From Linnemannia hyalina (lineage: Eukaryota; Mortierellomycota; Mortierellomycetes; Mortierellales; Mortierellaceae), in assembly GCA_019671135.1 (NCBI GenBank), contig JAHRHY010000024.1:124001-188000 (forward strand): 64,000 nucleotides of DNA, given 5' to 3'. A model generated the notes under the pieces. It saw only the letters and a list, made by a program, of their open reading frames with translations, did not search any database and was not told the origin of the DNA. Of the stretch, positions 1 to 10,900 are shown piece by piece. The position numbers and the translations under genes were made by a program. Each line of letters begins with the position of its first letter. The stretch's first letter is position 1.

Positions 1-72
1 CACAACAAGTTCCAAAGACACTGAATAAAAAAGAAAGGATTTAATGCCTGCTGTATCTGTCTAATAGTCCTA

Positions 73-1296
73 CTAAAGGTACTTGTCGAATTCCTCCCCA
101 AGCTCAATCTTCGCATGGGGCCAATGCTCTTTGAACCAGGCTTGTTCCCTCTCGCCCTTCACATAAACCTCCATGTCCTCCAGCTGAACCACCCTCAACT
201 CTTTCAATCCTTTCAGCAGATCCAAACCACTGTCCAAAGTCATCGCAAGGCAGTCAAACTGTCTCCTGTACGTCTCGTCCAATTCATATTCCAACGTATA
301 CTTGCAGCTCTCCAAGTCCAGCTTCAGTTCCCGCAACCTCGTCAACTTGGCCAGCTTGGTGTACACCTGACACTGGAGGTCGAGACTTTCCTGAAGGGAA
401 CCTTGGACAACAAAGACGTCCGCTGGATTATCGCCAATGTTGCGGGTGATATCTGGGCGGGGGATGTTACCGATCCTGCATTGGAAGACCTCCAGACCTA
501 AGCAGACCCATTCCATCTCCACAATCTTCCTGGCGTCCAACCATCCTCCTGCAGTTAAGCCGTAGTACCCGACAACAGAGAGTTCCTTCAGCTTGGGCGC
601 AGAGCAAAGCAGCAGCTGTAAGAGCCTATCCGTGGAACTAGCTTCACTCCTACAGCGGAACACCTCAAGGAATTCGGCATGCCTCGCAAGCACCTTCATG
701 GATCGTGGCCCAAAGTTGATCCCATTGCCGAGATATTCATCGCCATTCAAAACAAGCCTCTTCCATTTTGCACCGGTCAGCTCAAGAAGCTGCGCTATAG
801 CCTGATCTGTCGACTCTTCGAGCCCGGCATCGATTTCCGCCGAATTCAGGTTTGGGAAGACTGGGCGAGGATTAGAGGAAGGCGGTAAGAGCTCCAGAAA
901 CGAGGGTAGCGCACCGTGGTGTCCGTCCCCCCAAACGCTCCACAGTGTGAGCGAGTGGACATGCTCTCGATTGGCCTTCAGCAGGTTGACCTTCAGCAGA
1001 TTGACCCGTTTATGATCAATGTCGGAGCCCAAATCCAACATAGTCTCGACATGTCTCCAGAGGTAGCGGTGGAAAATCGCTCTCCAGGATTTGGAGACGA
1101 GGACACTGAGACGCAAGTCGTTTGAGTTGAGATGGGACGCGACCATTTCATGAACCTCTGGTGGAAGATCGCCAAACGAGGTGACGTCTGTAGTGATGGA
1201 CTCCTGATTCATTGTAGTTGGCTCCTGTCTCGATGTTGTTGATTCCTGCTCTGTCGCGGGAGGGTTCCAGTTGGGTGGAGTGAATAGTATTTTCAA
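73..1296 (-). CDS. F-box protein with LRR-like C-terminal region
   Basis: Single-exon gene of 407 residues. An F-box lies near residues 41-82 (DLPPEVHEMVASHLNSNDLR, then VSKSWRAIFHRYLW). The F-box is known to bind Skp1 in SCF ubiquitin ligases, with the C-terminal part choosing the substrate. The rest is leucine-rich in an irregular LRR-like way (repeated LKEL/LRELKL segments) without a clean repeat. The first 40 residues are a T/E/Q-rich linker, so translation could start instead at the internal MNQES Met about 28 codons in; the first Met is kept because the frame is open to it. A TATAAATA sits on the same strand at 1646-1653, about 350 bp upstream, possibly a distant promoter. No introns, stops or frameshifts are seen. 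The substrate cannot be deduced. Confidence 0.8.
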   Translation of the reverse strand: MKILFTPPNWNPPATEQESTTSRQEPTTMNQESITTDVTSFGDLPPEVHEMVASHLNSNDLRLSVLVSKSWRAIFHRYLWRHVETMLDLGSDIDHKRVNLLKVNLLKANREHVHSLTLWSVWGDGHHGALPSFLELLPPSSNPRPVFPNLNSAEIDAGLEESTDQAIAQLLELTGAKWKRLVLNGDEYLGNGINFGPRSMKVLARHAEFLEVFRCRSEASSTDRLLQLLLCSAPKLKELSVVGYYGLTAGGWLDARKIVEMEWVCLGLEVFQCRIGNIPRPDITRNIGDNPADVFVVQGSLQESLDLQCQVYTKLAKLTRLRELKLDLESCKYTLEYELDETYRRQFDCLAMTLDSGLDLLKGLKELRVVQLEDMEVYVKGEREQAWFKEHWPHAKIELGEEFDKYL

Positions 1297-1754
1297 TCGC
1301 GGTTTGTGATTCGGTTATGAAAAAGAGGGTCGACAGTTTCACGTGATCTAAGTACCTCTTTCTACAATTCAGAAAGGTTTAAACTCGTCAATCGTGAAAC
1401 GTTGCGTCCATGTGCACTGTGGTTGGTCGTTAGGCTGTCAAAAGGTTGGTGATTGCGTGTGCATCCGTATGTGTGAGTGAGAGTATTAGGAACAAAAGAA
1501 AGAAAAAAATTTGGTGACGTGCTGGGCACTTGGAGATGGTGGTAGCCTTAGAACGATATGTGTAATCTAATAGCAACAGAAGGAGGGCAGTGGACAGAAG
1601 CAGAAGGCAGAAACGGATGGTGTTTAATATACAGAAGGAAGGGGATATTTATAGTGTACAGGGAGTTGGGGGCGTAGCTGGGGCGTAGCTGAAGGTAACG
1701 CAGAATATTAGTCTAGTTCAGTGTTCGATATCAAGAAAGAAAGGTGCTTTTATG
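1297..1754. other. Upstream region of the F-box gene
   Basis: No coding region is supported. The only feature noticed is a TATAAATA on the minus strand at 1646-1653, in the right orientation for the F-box gene. The segment ends at the foldback element. Confidence 0.4.
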
Positions 1755-2048
1755 TTAGGACTAGTCTCGAATCCATCCCTTCACTTTACGTGAGTTGGAA
1801 TCTCATTCCAACATCTTCACGAAGTGAAGGTGCGATGGGTACCCGGCAGACCTGATTTTTTCATCCTCATATGGCAAGTTGTTAAGGGTTCAGGGTGAGG
1901 ATTTTATTTGATGCGCTGAGGGCAATGTCTAAACCCTTAACAACCTGCCATATGAGGACGAAAAAATCAGGTCTGCCGGGTACCCATCGAAAAAACCCAG
2001 ACCAACTCACGTAAAGTGAAGGGATGGATTCGAGACTAGTTAGGACTA
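1755..2048. mobile_element. Foldback / MITE-like element with long terminal inverted repeats
   Basis: Two nested pairs of inverted repeats are visible. The outer arms are 1760-1798 and 2002-2040 (ends read CTAGTCTCGAATCC). The inner arms are 1834-1890 and 1932-1988 (GATGGGTACCCGGCAGACCT at the start) with two or three mismatches. A loop of about 41 nt separates them (1891-1931). Between outer and inner arms the left side carries about 35 nt and the right side about 13 nt, so the arms have diverged by an indel. The direct repeat TTAGGACTA occurs at 1755-1763 and 2040-2048. It overlaps the inverted repeat end, so the target-site duplication could be 6 to 9 bp. No transposase is encoded, so the element would be non-autonomous. 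Long TIRs with an 8-9 bp duplication fit Mutator-like or hAT-like MITEs. Confidence 0.7.
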
Positions 2049-2658
2049 CGCTATGTCAAACGCTCCCCTCAATACTGCTACGAACAAGAACAGCATTGTA
2101 CATACCGGCTTCTTCTATACTACTTGGCTTAAGGGGTTTGCAAGCCACCAACAATTTCTCTCGCTCCACACTTTAACAGAAGGCCGGGTAATTTACTTGC
2201 TCCGGTGACGTAATTCTCGCGTCAATTGTCCACCACCGCTCTCATCTCTTTCCCGTTCCATGTTGCTATGTTGCGAAACAGTAAGTGAAAAGAAATCTCC
2301 CATTGATCATCCGCATTTTCGTTGTTCGCTCAGCGGCCTGTATTTTCTCTGTTTGCCTTGGCGGACAGAGATGACCACAGCTAAGACGCTTTATATAATA
2401 AACTTCAAGGCTGGGAAGGTTTGCTGGGCTGTGAATTGCTTCTCATGGTTAATGAGCAACCAGGAACATGAAAGTAATCGCGGGCTTTTGGCGCCGCTCT
2501 GAAAAAGCCCCGTCCACTTGCTGCAGTGATTATGGAGCTTTACACGTTTTTTTTATCTCGCGAAGTTTTCGTTGGGTTACCCATGGGCCATGGTAAAGAA
2601 TATTTCTAACATTTATTGTTTGTACCAAAATCCCTACAACACTTGTCTAGATGGAGAT
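2049..2658. other. Non-coding stretch right of the foldback element
   Basis: Short open frames are present but none has a recognisable protein, splice structure or composition that supports a gene. Nothing else is seen. Confidence 0.35.
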
Positions 2659-2969
2659 ATGTCTTCCGGAAAGAAAGCTCGTGAATCGTCACAGCCTGCA
2701 CCCAAATCGTTGAGTGGATCTGATCCCAACATCTCCACGGAAAGCCACGCGAATCTCAACAAGACTGATTTGGAGCGTATCAGCACTACTGTAGTCGTCC
2801 CTGAACCTCTCCGCAAGGTTGCAGCAGGTCTGGTGACGAATGCCAAACTTGATGTTTTTGTGAACACGTTTGCAGAGTTGACCGATGCAATCGCAGAAAA
2901 AATGCAGATCAAGGCATGCGAAACATGATTTTGAAGGTTGCTAGCAATCTTGATACTGGAAACGGTAAG
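2659..2969 (+). pseudogene. Frameshifted exon of an unrecognised repeated gene
   Basis: Starting at MSSGKKARESSQ the frame reads as a soluble, helix-prone protein (motifs DLERISTTVVVPEPLRKVAA and AKLDVFVNTFAELTDAIAEK). It stops soon after an A-run near 2896-2902. One base more in that run would continue into a frame reading GMRNMILKVASNLDTGN, ending at a good donor (GTAAGC, about 2966). The simplest reading is an N-terminal exon with a one-base deletion, or an assembly error in the homopolymer. It lies beside the PD-(D/E)XK-like fragments and may belong to the same family, which is inference. Function unknown. Confidence 0.45.
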
Positions 2970-3239
2970 CGGTTGAGTAGTTCTTTCGACTTTGTGTTGT
3001 CACAGTCAGCTCCGCCTTCAATGTGCTCTGTATGTGGAGTGCTTTTGTTGATACAGTATAACACTGCAGAATAAAATCGATACATTTTCTTTTACGTATA
3101 ATAGCGCCAAGCTCTTTGTCTTCCACGTCGGCGTCGTCAGCAGGTATCCACACGGCAGATATCCATCCAGTCTCGTCAACCTCTCAGAACAGTCATGGCA
3201 CAACACTTTTTAAGGCATGTGATCGCTCACCGATGATTT

Positions 3240-3594
3240 GCTGTGTTTGATAACTGGCGAACTCAAAAGTACACAACCATCCTCAGGAGAGTCTACAGTG
3301 TGCCTGTCCGTGCCAACGTCCCTGCATCCCGCAGGTAAACCCGATTTACAGTTGCGAACGAAGGAATGAGAAACCGCAAAATGCGTAGTCTTGAGCGTCA
3401 ATGCTAATGCTGACATTTTCATGCTCAATCTCTACTAGATGCGAAGCGCAAGAACGCCGATACAAACAATAGGGGGTTTCAAACTTTGACATGTCCACAT
3501 TCAAATCGAAGCGCATTTCGAAATACACCAGCCCTCGAGGAAGCGTATTTCCTTCGCGGATTCCTTGAGGGCGGATTTGGTTATACGCCGTCAA
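3240..3594 (-). pseudogene. Fragment of the repeated accessory family, minus copy
   Basis: The minus strand reads ...YRRSCASHLVEIEHENVSIS, then after a likely intron (GTAAATCGGG donor, CAG-type acceptor) CRDVGTDRHTVDSPEDGCVL and LSSPVIK, ending at a GTGAGC donor near 3230. The plus strand at 6478-6693 carries a diverged homologue of both segments (LVEIEHEKVRI and CTDVGTNGDTEGFLEDEYVL), so this is a repeated coding segment rather than a chance frame. No intact flanking exons are seen. Function unknown; probably part of the same broken family as the nuclease-like pieces. Confidence 0.45.
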
Positions 3595-3759
3595 ATGTCA
3601 AGGTTGGAAACCCCCTAATGAATACCAAGCAAGAGACAAGACACAGGAAAAAACAGCTGGTAGATATATTACTTGAGTAATTCCATGCACAGACGGTGGG
3701 TCCACGTGCAGCTGACATGTGCTTACCCTTCCACTTCTCTTATTATGACCATTTGCAAT

Positions 3760-4500
3760 AGAAGCGCCATCCACCTCGATTTTCCCGCACGCTCAAGAAA
3801 GTTCTCTATTGACTGGGCCAATGGTGAGGCTCATGGATCGAAAAAAGGCGTGGACATGGAGACAGACCTGACGCTGCGCTCATGCGCAATGGCAGACAGA
3901 TCGGCCTTCTGGAGGTAAACCCCCCCCCCCGGCAGTACTCATACTGCAAGGGAATACCTGCAGGATTACTGGAACCTGACGAACTTCTCCAAGGATGCCA
4001 TCGACGACTTTCTTCAACGAGGCATTCGAATTGCCAAAGTGGCAACAGTCCAATTGTTCAGTAAGTGATTGTCACAAAACATGTGCTGCACGCCTTGGCC
4101 ATGTCTTCACTACCTAACTGGGACCTGTTCTTTCCTTGGTCATTTTCTCTGTTACCGAAGAACACCGTCTTAGTCTGTATACCATGGAGTATGTCAATGG
4201 ACTGTACTACTGGTCACTCTCCAATGTGGCACACCTCCCTCGCGATCAACAGGATTCTGGTCTGGCATCGTGTCTTCGACTGCTCAACACACTTGAGGTA
4301 TGGTGATGTAAACATGCACGTGGTGTTGGTTGATAAGCCGTCCAGAAGCGATGAATGTTTTCTAATTGAATATTATCTGTAGATGTTTTTGGATACAATG
4401 GACACCAATCCGCCGCCGCGAACGGCTCCCAGGGTCGTCTTAAGCAAGAGAATGGACGCGAGAATTACGTCATCGAAGTGAGTAAATCGCCCGCCCATAT
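3760..4500 (+). pseudogene. Broken PD-(D/E)XK nuclease-like gene, plus copy
   Basis: The first exon reads RSRKFSIDWANGEAHGSKK, then, after a frame change, PDAALMRNGRQIGLLEVNPP. A run of ten C (about 3920-3929) again breaks the frame before REYLQDYWNLTNFSKDAIDD. An exon near 4165-4300 reads HRLSLYTMEYVNGLYYWSLS and LPRDQQDSGLASCLRLLNTL. A last exon (about 4383-4477) reads DVFGYNGHQS...GRENYVIE and ends at a GTGAGT donor. PD followed by E-x-K is the core signature of PD-(D/E)XK nucleases; here the Lys is Asn (EVN). The minus copy at 4840-5540 keeps EVK. Exon-intron structure is shared, so the copies arose by DNA duplication. At least two frameshifts make it a pseudogene. A link to Crinkler-type effectors with REase domains is only a hypothesis. 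Confidence 0.55.
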
Positions 4501-5527
4501 GTGAATGACCTTCTGTTAAGGTTCAATAGGCAGAAGCCCTGAATAAAACAGCTTTCTTCCCGTCTTTCTCTTGTTCCAATGTTTCATATGCACCGTAATG
4601 CACGAAACTTGACAGAACAATGTCGTGAAAAATGACAACAGCAGTGCATGCATAGCCAAGTAGAGGTCAAACGGAAACGAAGGTTAACGATGAAAGGTGT
4701 GCAAAAACACGATGAATCTGATGTTTATTGAGAGCCTTTGTATGCTAGGGAAAGCGAAGGCCGCCCCGGGATGAGGCAGTGTTGACGTTGAACTCAAAGT
4801 CTCTCACTTCAACTGCAGACATTAATTAGAACATGTTCCTTCGCTTGAGAGTACTCTCGGATGGACGGCCGTAGTCAGGCTGGACGCCTTCTTCATCGTA
4901 CTTGATCATGGGAGGCGTCCGTGGCAGAAGATTGGTGTCCATCGTATTCAAAAACATCTACAGACAAGTTTCCTCACCACCTACGCCATGTGGGTACATA
5001 ACCATACCTCGAGAGTGTTGAGTAGTCGAACACACAACGCTAGACCAGAACCCTGTTGATCGCGGGGGATGTATGCGACGCAGGAGAGTGACCAATGGTA
5101 CAACCCACTGACACCATGGTATAAAGACTGAGCCGGTGCTTTATTTTGGCAACACAAAACTTGAACAAGGAAGAAGGGTGGCCTCAATCGCGTTAGAGAA
5201 GACATGGCCAAGGCTGATCGTCCGTGCGCCATTTCTGTAGCAATCACTTACTGAAGGGTTGGACCGCCACCTTGGTGATCGGAAGCCCCTGTTGCAAAAG
5301 GTTATCAATGGCGTCCTTGGCGCGGTTGGCCAAATTCCAATAGTCATGAAGGTACTCCCTCACAGTATGGCAGCTGCCGGGAGGCTTTACTTCTAGGAAA
5401 CCTATCTGCCTGCTATTACGAATGATGACAGCATCCGGTCTGTATCCGTGTCCGCGGCGCTTCTTGGATCCACGAGCTTCGCCGTTGGCCCAGTCAATGA
5501 CGAACTTTCTGGAGCGTGTGGGAAACT
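3782..5527. repeat. Inverted duplication of the nuclease-like gene end
   Basis: The plus-strand segment 3782-4436 and the minus-strand segment 4905-5527 are homologous along their length, including exon order, intron positions and the shared ends. They face each other tail to tail, separated by about 470 bp. Divergence is substantial, so this is an old inverted duplication, not an assembly palindrome. Confidence 0.6.
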
Positions 5528-7660
5528 AGTAGGCGAATAAGGCATCAATAACCTGATCGCAATATGTGTCCTCTAAGCCATTGTCAACTTGGTCGAAGTC
5601 CAAAAGTTTCAAGGCCCTAAAAATGTATGTGTGTTAATCTCCTGCTGATATACCATCGTCATTTATTCGTCCCACGAATACCAACACCACTTACACTATT
5701 TGATACAACACAACGATACGTTGCAAGTCGGGCTCCTTCGAGTCATCATGAATATCGTCTCCTAGTGCGAGTTGCTGGCCTAGCCTGCCACACATTTCTA
5801 CGGTAGGGTTATCGAGGCGAGTAGCGTTCCATACAAATCGGTGGCGGATATCTTCTAGCACCTCCGTCGGAATGCCCTCAAGTTCCTCGGTCGTGGTGAG
5901 AATGTAATTCATGGCCCTACAGATTCGGATGAAAGTAGACTGCGCGTTAGCACTCTGTCATACCTTTCTGGGGTTGATAGGTCACGAAACAGTCATATAC
6001 TTATATGAAGTGGGAGATATTCTCAAGACTAGCCGACACATCAAAGTTGATGACCGTTTTGGTAACGGCAATCTGATACCAATGGAGGATCTGGCCCAAA
6101 TTGTGCCCGTTGAGAATGTATTTGTGGACAGTAAAGAAGGCAGGATCCACATAGAGCTTCGCCTCCGGGACACCGCCCGACGACAGGCTTGAACTACGAC
6201 CTCTGTTGCGTTTTGAACGACGAACATGAGAGTATGCGTGAGGGCGTGAGCAACCCTGGTGACAGTTCAGAGGAAGAATCAGGGATGGATGGCTCTTCCG
6301 GTGCAACAAGCTCTGCCATTTGACCTGTTCCAAGAAGGTGGAAGCATAAGAAGCAAGGAGGAGGAGTGAGCATATATCAGCCGCACGCGGACCCATAGTC
6401 TGTGCATTGCATATTCCAAGTAACACCTACCAGTTGGGGTTATCAGCGTCTTTTCCCTTGCTTGATGTACGTCGTCTACACCAACGTTCTTGCAGTTCGA
6501 GCCTAGTAGAAATTGAACATGAAAAAGTCAGGATCGGCGCTAAATAATACGCAGGTTTTGTTTCACTTTCCTTCATTAGCAATTGGTTTTTACCCGCAGG
6601 ATGCACAGACGTCGGCACAAACGGTGATACTGAAGGTTTTCTTGAGGACGAATATGTACTTCCGGGCTCGCCAGCTATCAAGTAAGACGTACCATCGGTG
6701 AAAAAATGTAAGCCTTGTATTTTATAATAACGAGTGGGCTAAGCCTGACACATGCTATGTACTATCACACGTTCCTGTGAGCATTTACTATACAATGTAG
6801 AGGTATTTCAACACGTAGTATAGCCGACAACATACCGGTGATATTTTTGACGAGCTCTTCGGTGTCAAAATCAACTTTCCGTGCTGCAACTACCGTTTGG
6901 TGCCGTGCGTGGTCCTCCATAACTTCCAAATGGCGCTGAATAAATGCATATATGAAGGAATGTGAACATCTGACCGTAATTACCATCAACATTATAGCTG
7001 CAATGAAAACACTCACATACCTGCTTCCTTCTTGATCCAATAAGATTTTCTATCATGTTTGGTAGCATTCCATTCGTGCCTCAATCTTTGGGATTTCTTG
7101 GGATATTGTTTCTCAACGAGTGCAACGATTTCAAACCAAGCTTTACTCGCGAATTGACGGAGGACTGAAGGAATGCCCTGGAAATTCAAAGAAGCCGATG
7201 GCGGAGAAATCTTGAAGGTCGCTGTCGTGACGTAGGATGAATAGGGAAATCATTATGAGGAGGTAAGAGTGTCGTTTGGATAGAGACTGGGTGTTTTTAC
7301 TGCCTCTACACCACAAGAGATTGCGTTAGTTCTTTGAAGGAAAACACCATTCATACTCATGCTGTTCAAGGTATGCCTTTTCTTCTGCTTTCGCCAGAGA
7401 GAAGTTGAAGTCAAGGGAAGAACACGCCATAGTCAGCTCTTCCACAATATGCCTCGCACCCTTGGTCAATTGGGTTTGAAAGCAAGTGTGCATGACAATC
7501 ATCAAAGGTAGCAACAACCCAAGATGATCTCATGGCCGAACATGAACGCCCCGTGCCAGCCCACATTCGTTTGGCAATTGCCAAGCACGACTGCGCGTAC
7601 ATCGGTCTCCTCAACGGCCTGCACACCCAACCTTTGCTGACCAACCCGCAAAGTCAGGCA
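4840..7660 (-). pseudogene. Multi-exon PD-(D/E)XK nuclease-like gene with an in-frame stop, minus copy
   Basis: Coding-like exons on the minus strand, in order: about 7650-7480 (VEETDVRAVVLGNCQTNVGW), about 7500-7330 (TKGARHIVEELTMACSSLDF), about 7180-7025 (QFASKAWFEIVALVEKQYPK, ending at GTATGTGAGT), about 6955-6838 (RHLEVMEDHARHQTVVAARK), possibly 6260-5990, 5912-5694 (LTTTEELEGIPTEVLEDIRH), then about 5619-5240. The last joins in phase to LKLLDFDQVDNGLEDTYCDQ, hits one in-frame TAG (about 5526), then reads KFVIDWANGEARGSKK, RPDAVIIRNSRQIGFLEVKP and YLHDYWNLANRAKDAI. PD...E-x-K fits the PD-(D/E)XK nuclease core. Downstream exons match the plus copy (SLYHGVSGLYHWSLSCVAYI). With the stop and unclear middle exons it is called a pseudogene, though the nuclease motif itself is intact. 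Function is inferred from the motif only. Confidence 0.5.
6478..6693 (+). pseudogene. Fragment of the repeated accessory family, plus copy
   Basis: Diverged homologue of the minus-strand segment at 3240-3480. LVEIEHEKVRIGAK lies near 6500-6541 and is followed by a stop. A second exon after a TTTTACCCGCAG acceptor (about 6599) reads CTDVGTNGDTEGFLEDEYVL and ends at a GTAAGAC donor near 6682. It sits, in opposite orientation, inside the span of the minus-strand nuclease-like pseudogene, so the region has been rearranged more than once. Confidence 0.4.
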
Positions 7661-7794
7661 TGAGTCGTCACGGCATTCCCATACGAATTCAGAAGTGAAG
7701 AGAACTTACCAAAGGGCAATTGACGCTATTGTTTATATCGCTCAATGAAACACCGAGGTTTCGAGCTGAGTAATGCTTATTGAAAAGAGGCCTT

Positions 7795-7880
7795 GGTACA
7801 GAGGAAGCCCCCGACAACGTGTAAACAGGACAATGGTCGCGAGAGTTACGTCACCGAAGTGAGTAAATCGCACGCCCTCC
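7795..7880 (+). pseudogene. Third partial copy of the nuclease-like family's last exon
   Basis: The sequence reads KQDNGRESYVTE followed by GTGAGTAAATCG. The plus copy at 4440-4490 has KQENGRENYVIE and the same donor. Only this exon end and the start of its intron are recognisable. It immediately precedes the recombinase-like pseudogene. Confidence 0.45.
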
Positions 7881-7974
7881 AAAGGGCTGATGTCACGCAG
7901 TCCCTCCATGTCTCGCTCCAACACATAACGAATACTTCGCCAAAAAAGGTCCACACATCAACAGCACTACGGAC

Positions 7975-10900
7975 ATGGCACCAAGACGCAAGCAGGCTCA
8001 AGAGACGCAAACGAACCCTGCAGAATCAGGATCAGGATCTGTTCAGCTGCCTAGCTCAGTTTCCGCATCAGTGAATTCTCGTGCTCCAATTCAGCCGAGA
8101 GATCCTCCATGCCGACCACCAGAAGCAGAGCCAATATTCGAAAAAGGAGTGCAGGAGCAGCTCTCGATGGCAACAGGAACAATAACAGCGACAACAGCAG
8201 TGAAGTCTCTGCTATCTCTACCACCGCACCTGCCCAGAAGAAACGACACATAACACCCACCAACGCCAACACCAACACCAACACAACCACTTTGGCTGCA
8301 CACAAGAAATGACCCACTAATCTCGGAGCAAACGACAAAAAACTGTATCCTTCAATAACAGCGACGACAGCAACGACAACAGCTACGACGACGACAGCAA
8401 TATCTACTACAGCGAGGGCGGCGACGGTGTGCAGAGCCTGGCGTTCACTGCCGAGAGGAGGGCGGCGATTGCCAGGTTGGCCATGCAGGCGGAGGAGTAC
8501 GACGACGAGGGCAAGGATGGTGGCCCTAGCCCTAGGCTGCACAGAAAGTGGACATCGGATAAAGCCAAACAGCCCATCTACCGGTTATCTTCTGAGCGGA
8601 GGAAGATTCCTCGAGCAAGAAGATCAATGCGGCAGTACTCAAGTCTGGACCCAAACCCGTCACGCCTGTCAAGCGCATTAACACCTCGGGAACGTCAGCT
8701 TTGAAAGTGGTCGTCTCGAAGGGTGATGAGGGAGCATCTCGGAGATTGGGAGGCATTTAACGAGAAGAAGTTGGCTGCGCCGCTCTGACAAGGGCACGGA
8801 AGGCTGAGATTGCTAAACGAAGGAAGGCCGTTGGTGAACTGGAAAGGGGAGAGAAAGAGACCAGGTCACCAAGGCATGTCTCTAAGGATCCATCGCCAGA
8901 ACTGAAGCCCAGACCCACCGAGGCTCAGTATATGAAGCATATGCTTCGATGGAAGGTAAACCTGTGTTTTTGTGCTCTCCTATTCACACATTGGCTATCT
9001 TGACTTAGCAAATACATCTGTAATGCTTGTAGTTTTAACACATGCATCATACACATACCATTTCTTATCAAACTTTCACACTTTAGAGGTATTGTACCGC
9101 TCACCTTGACGGCGACGTCACCGTTACGACTGCCAGTGTGCTTGATTACATGGAGACAGAAGTCTTTACAGATACCGTCATCAAGTACATTCCCCAAGGG
9201 ACTCCATATCAAGGAGTTTTGAGACCGAGGCCGTCACGCTACAATGACCCACGATCCAACGCCGTGAGAAAGATAGTACTATGACAAAGTCGATTGATCC
9301 TTCTGAGGTATCCAAGATGTTTCATTGGAATTCTATGAAGCCACCGACTAGGTCCAATCTGGATCTCGTCACTTGGCAGAACTCCGCTGTGCTGGAAGAG
9401 ACTCACCTGAATGACTAAGCTGCCACCTCCAGGATCGGTATTGAATTTCCTGATGTTCCAAAAGCAGGACCTTCAAGACCTTCCACCGAACTGCGGCAAG
9501 GCTGCGCTATGGATGGAGCTGGAATGGAGGTCATTGTTTCGGTAGTGTCGGTATGGACGTTAACGGCAGCGGCGAAGGCGATGGCGGCCCCGACGATGAA
9601 AGCGATGTCGATATGGGCAACGGTGGACCTGCTGTCATACAAGGGCCGACCTCCAAGCATGGCCAAAGAAGGACCACAAATGGTACTCTTATCCCTCGAG
9701 TCGCTTTGACTGGAAGCATCATCGATCAGGACAATGGTAAGTAGTTTAGCTAATGTTTAGCTGATGTACGTGCACTACAAAACAAAACGGTCCGCGCTCG
9801 TGTAGTCGCTCTATACACAGCAGTGAGTAACATAACATATCGCTTTACATCTTGGTAATCTTTAGTACTCTTGAATGCGCCCGTGGATGGGAAGGGCAGG
9901 AAGATGATCGAGATTTTTCCCGTCTGTGGTACAACTGAGACCGCCTCAAAGGCCATGGCGTTCTTGTGGAAGCTGCAAAGGGAGCGCACCTGCTTGTTTG
10001 CTAACAACGAACCGAGCTCTCGAGATAAAGGTCTGACCCGCAAAGCCTACAGGAAGTACAGGGAGCGCCTGGTCGTCAGTGAGGAGTTCAAGGGTTCGAC
10101 ACGCCAAGGTACTTTGCTGTGTACAAGAGTTCTTCTTAATGGAATAGTGAGAAGTCACGGACATTATCAATGTGCCTCTAACCGCTTTAATACTACAGGC
10201 ATATGCTTAGCTCGGGAACCATATACGGAACGCCAGCTTATCACGATGTTGGCATACGTGGCGTCAGCAAGTGCTCCTTCCTTCTCCACTAGAGCCTGGC
10301 GTGAAACCGAAGAACCCCTACGACATCTCAACACGATTCTTCACATCCGGGAGCATATTTGTTTGGCAGCTAGACACAGCATGATTCTCCGAGATGAAGA
10401 CTTACGACATCTCAACCTCACGGATGTCATCAGCATTGATCGTACGAGATCTGTTAGAGGCTCCAAGCGTGCTGTGGGACCCTGTTTCTGCATCGAGGCA
10501 AAACAAATCCCACTGGGAAGAAAATGTATGCGGCTGCCTTTCGGAACGCGCATTGCCCGAGTCCGCAGCCAGCAACAACAATACCACCGCCACTGCCCAT
10601 AACGATCGAATCAGGTTCTTCGCGCTACTTGTTCATATGCGTAAGGTGATCCTTCAGGATGTGGCGTTGTATTGGAGACCGAACTCCGAAGGCGAGACAT
10701 TGCATAATAGTCTTTTTTCCTTGCCTGTTTTCTAGTTGAAGGGATTTCTGGCTTTCCAAAGTCAACTCCTGAATGCCATTGAGGACTCTCGGCTCCAAGC
10801 GAACATAATCCGCACCTACGTTGTTACCGATGGGCCAACCCTCACGGCGGGCATCGACACTGTTGGAACAAAGATCGATCAACTGTCTCACATGGTGCAG

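Noticed and set aside
6427..6681. Minus-strand exon of the nuclease-like gene
   Set aside because: The plus strand here is the homologue of the minus-strand segment at 3240-3480, so the coding sense is plus.
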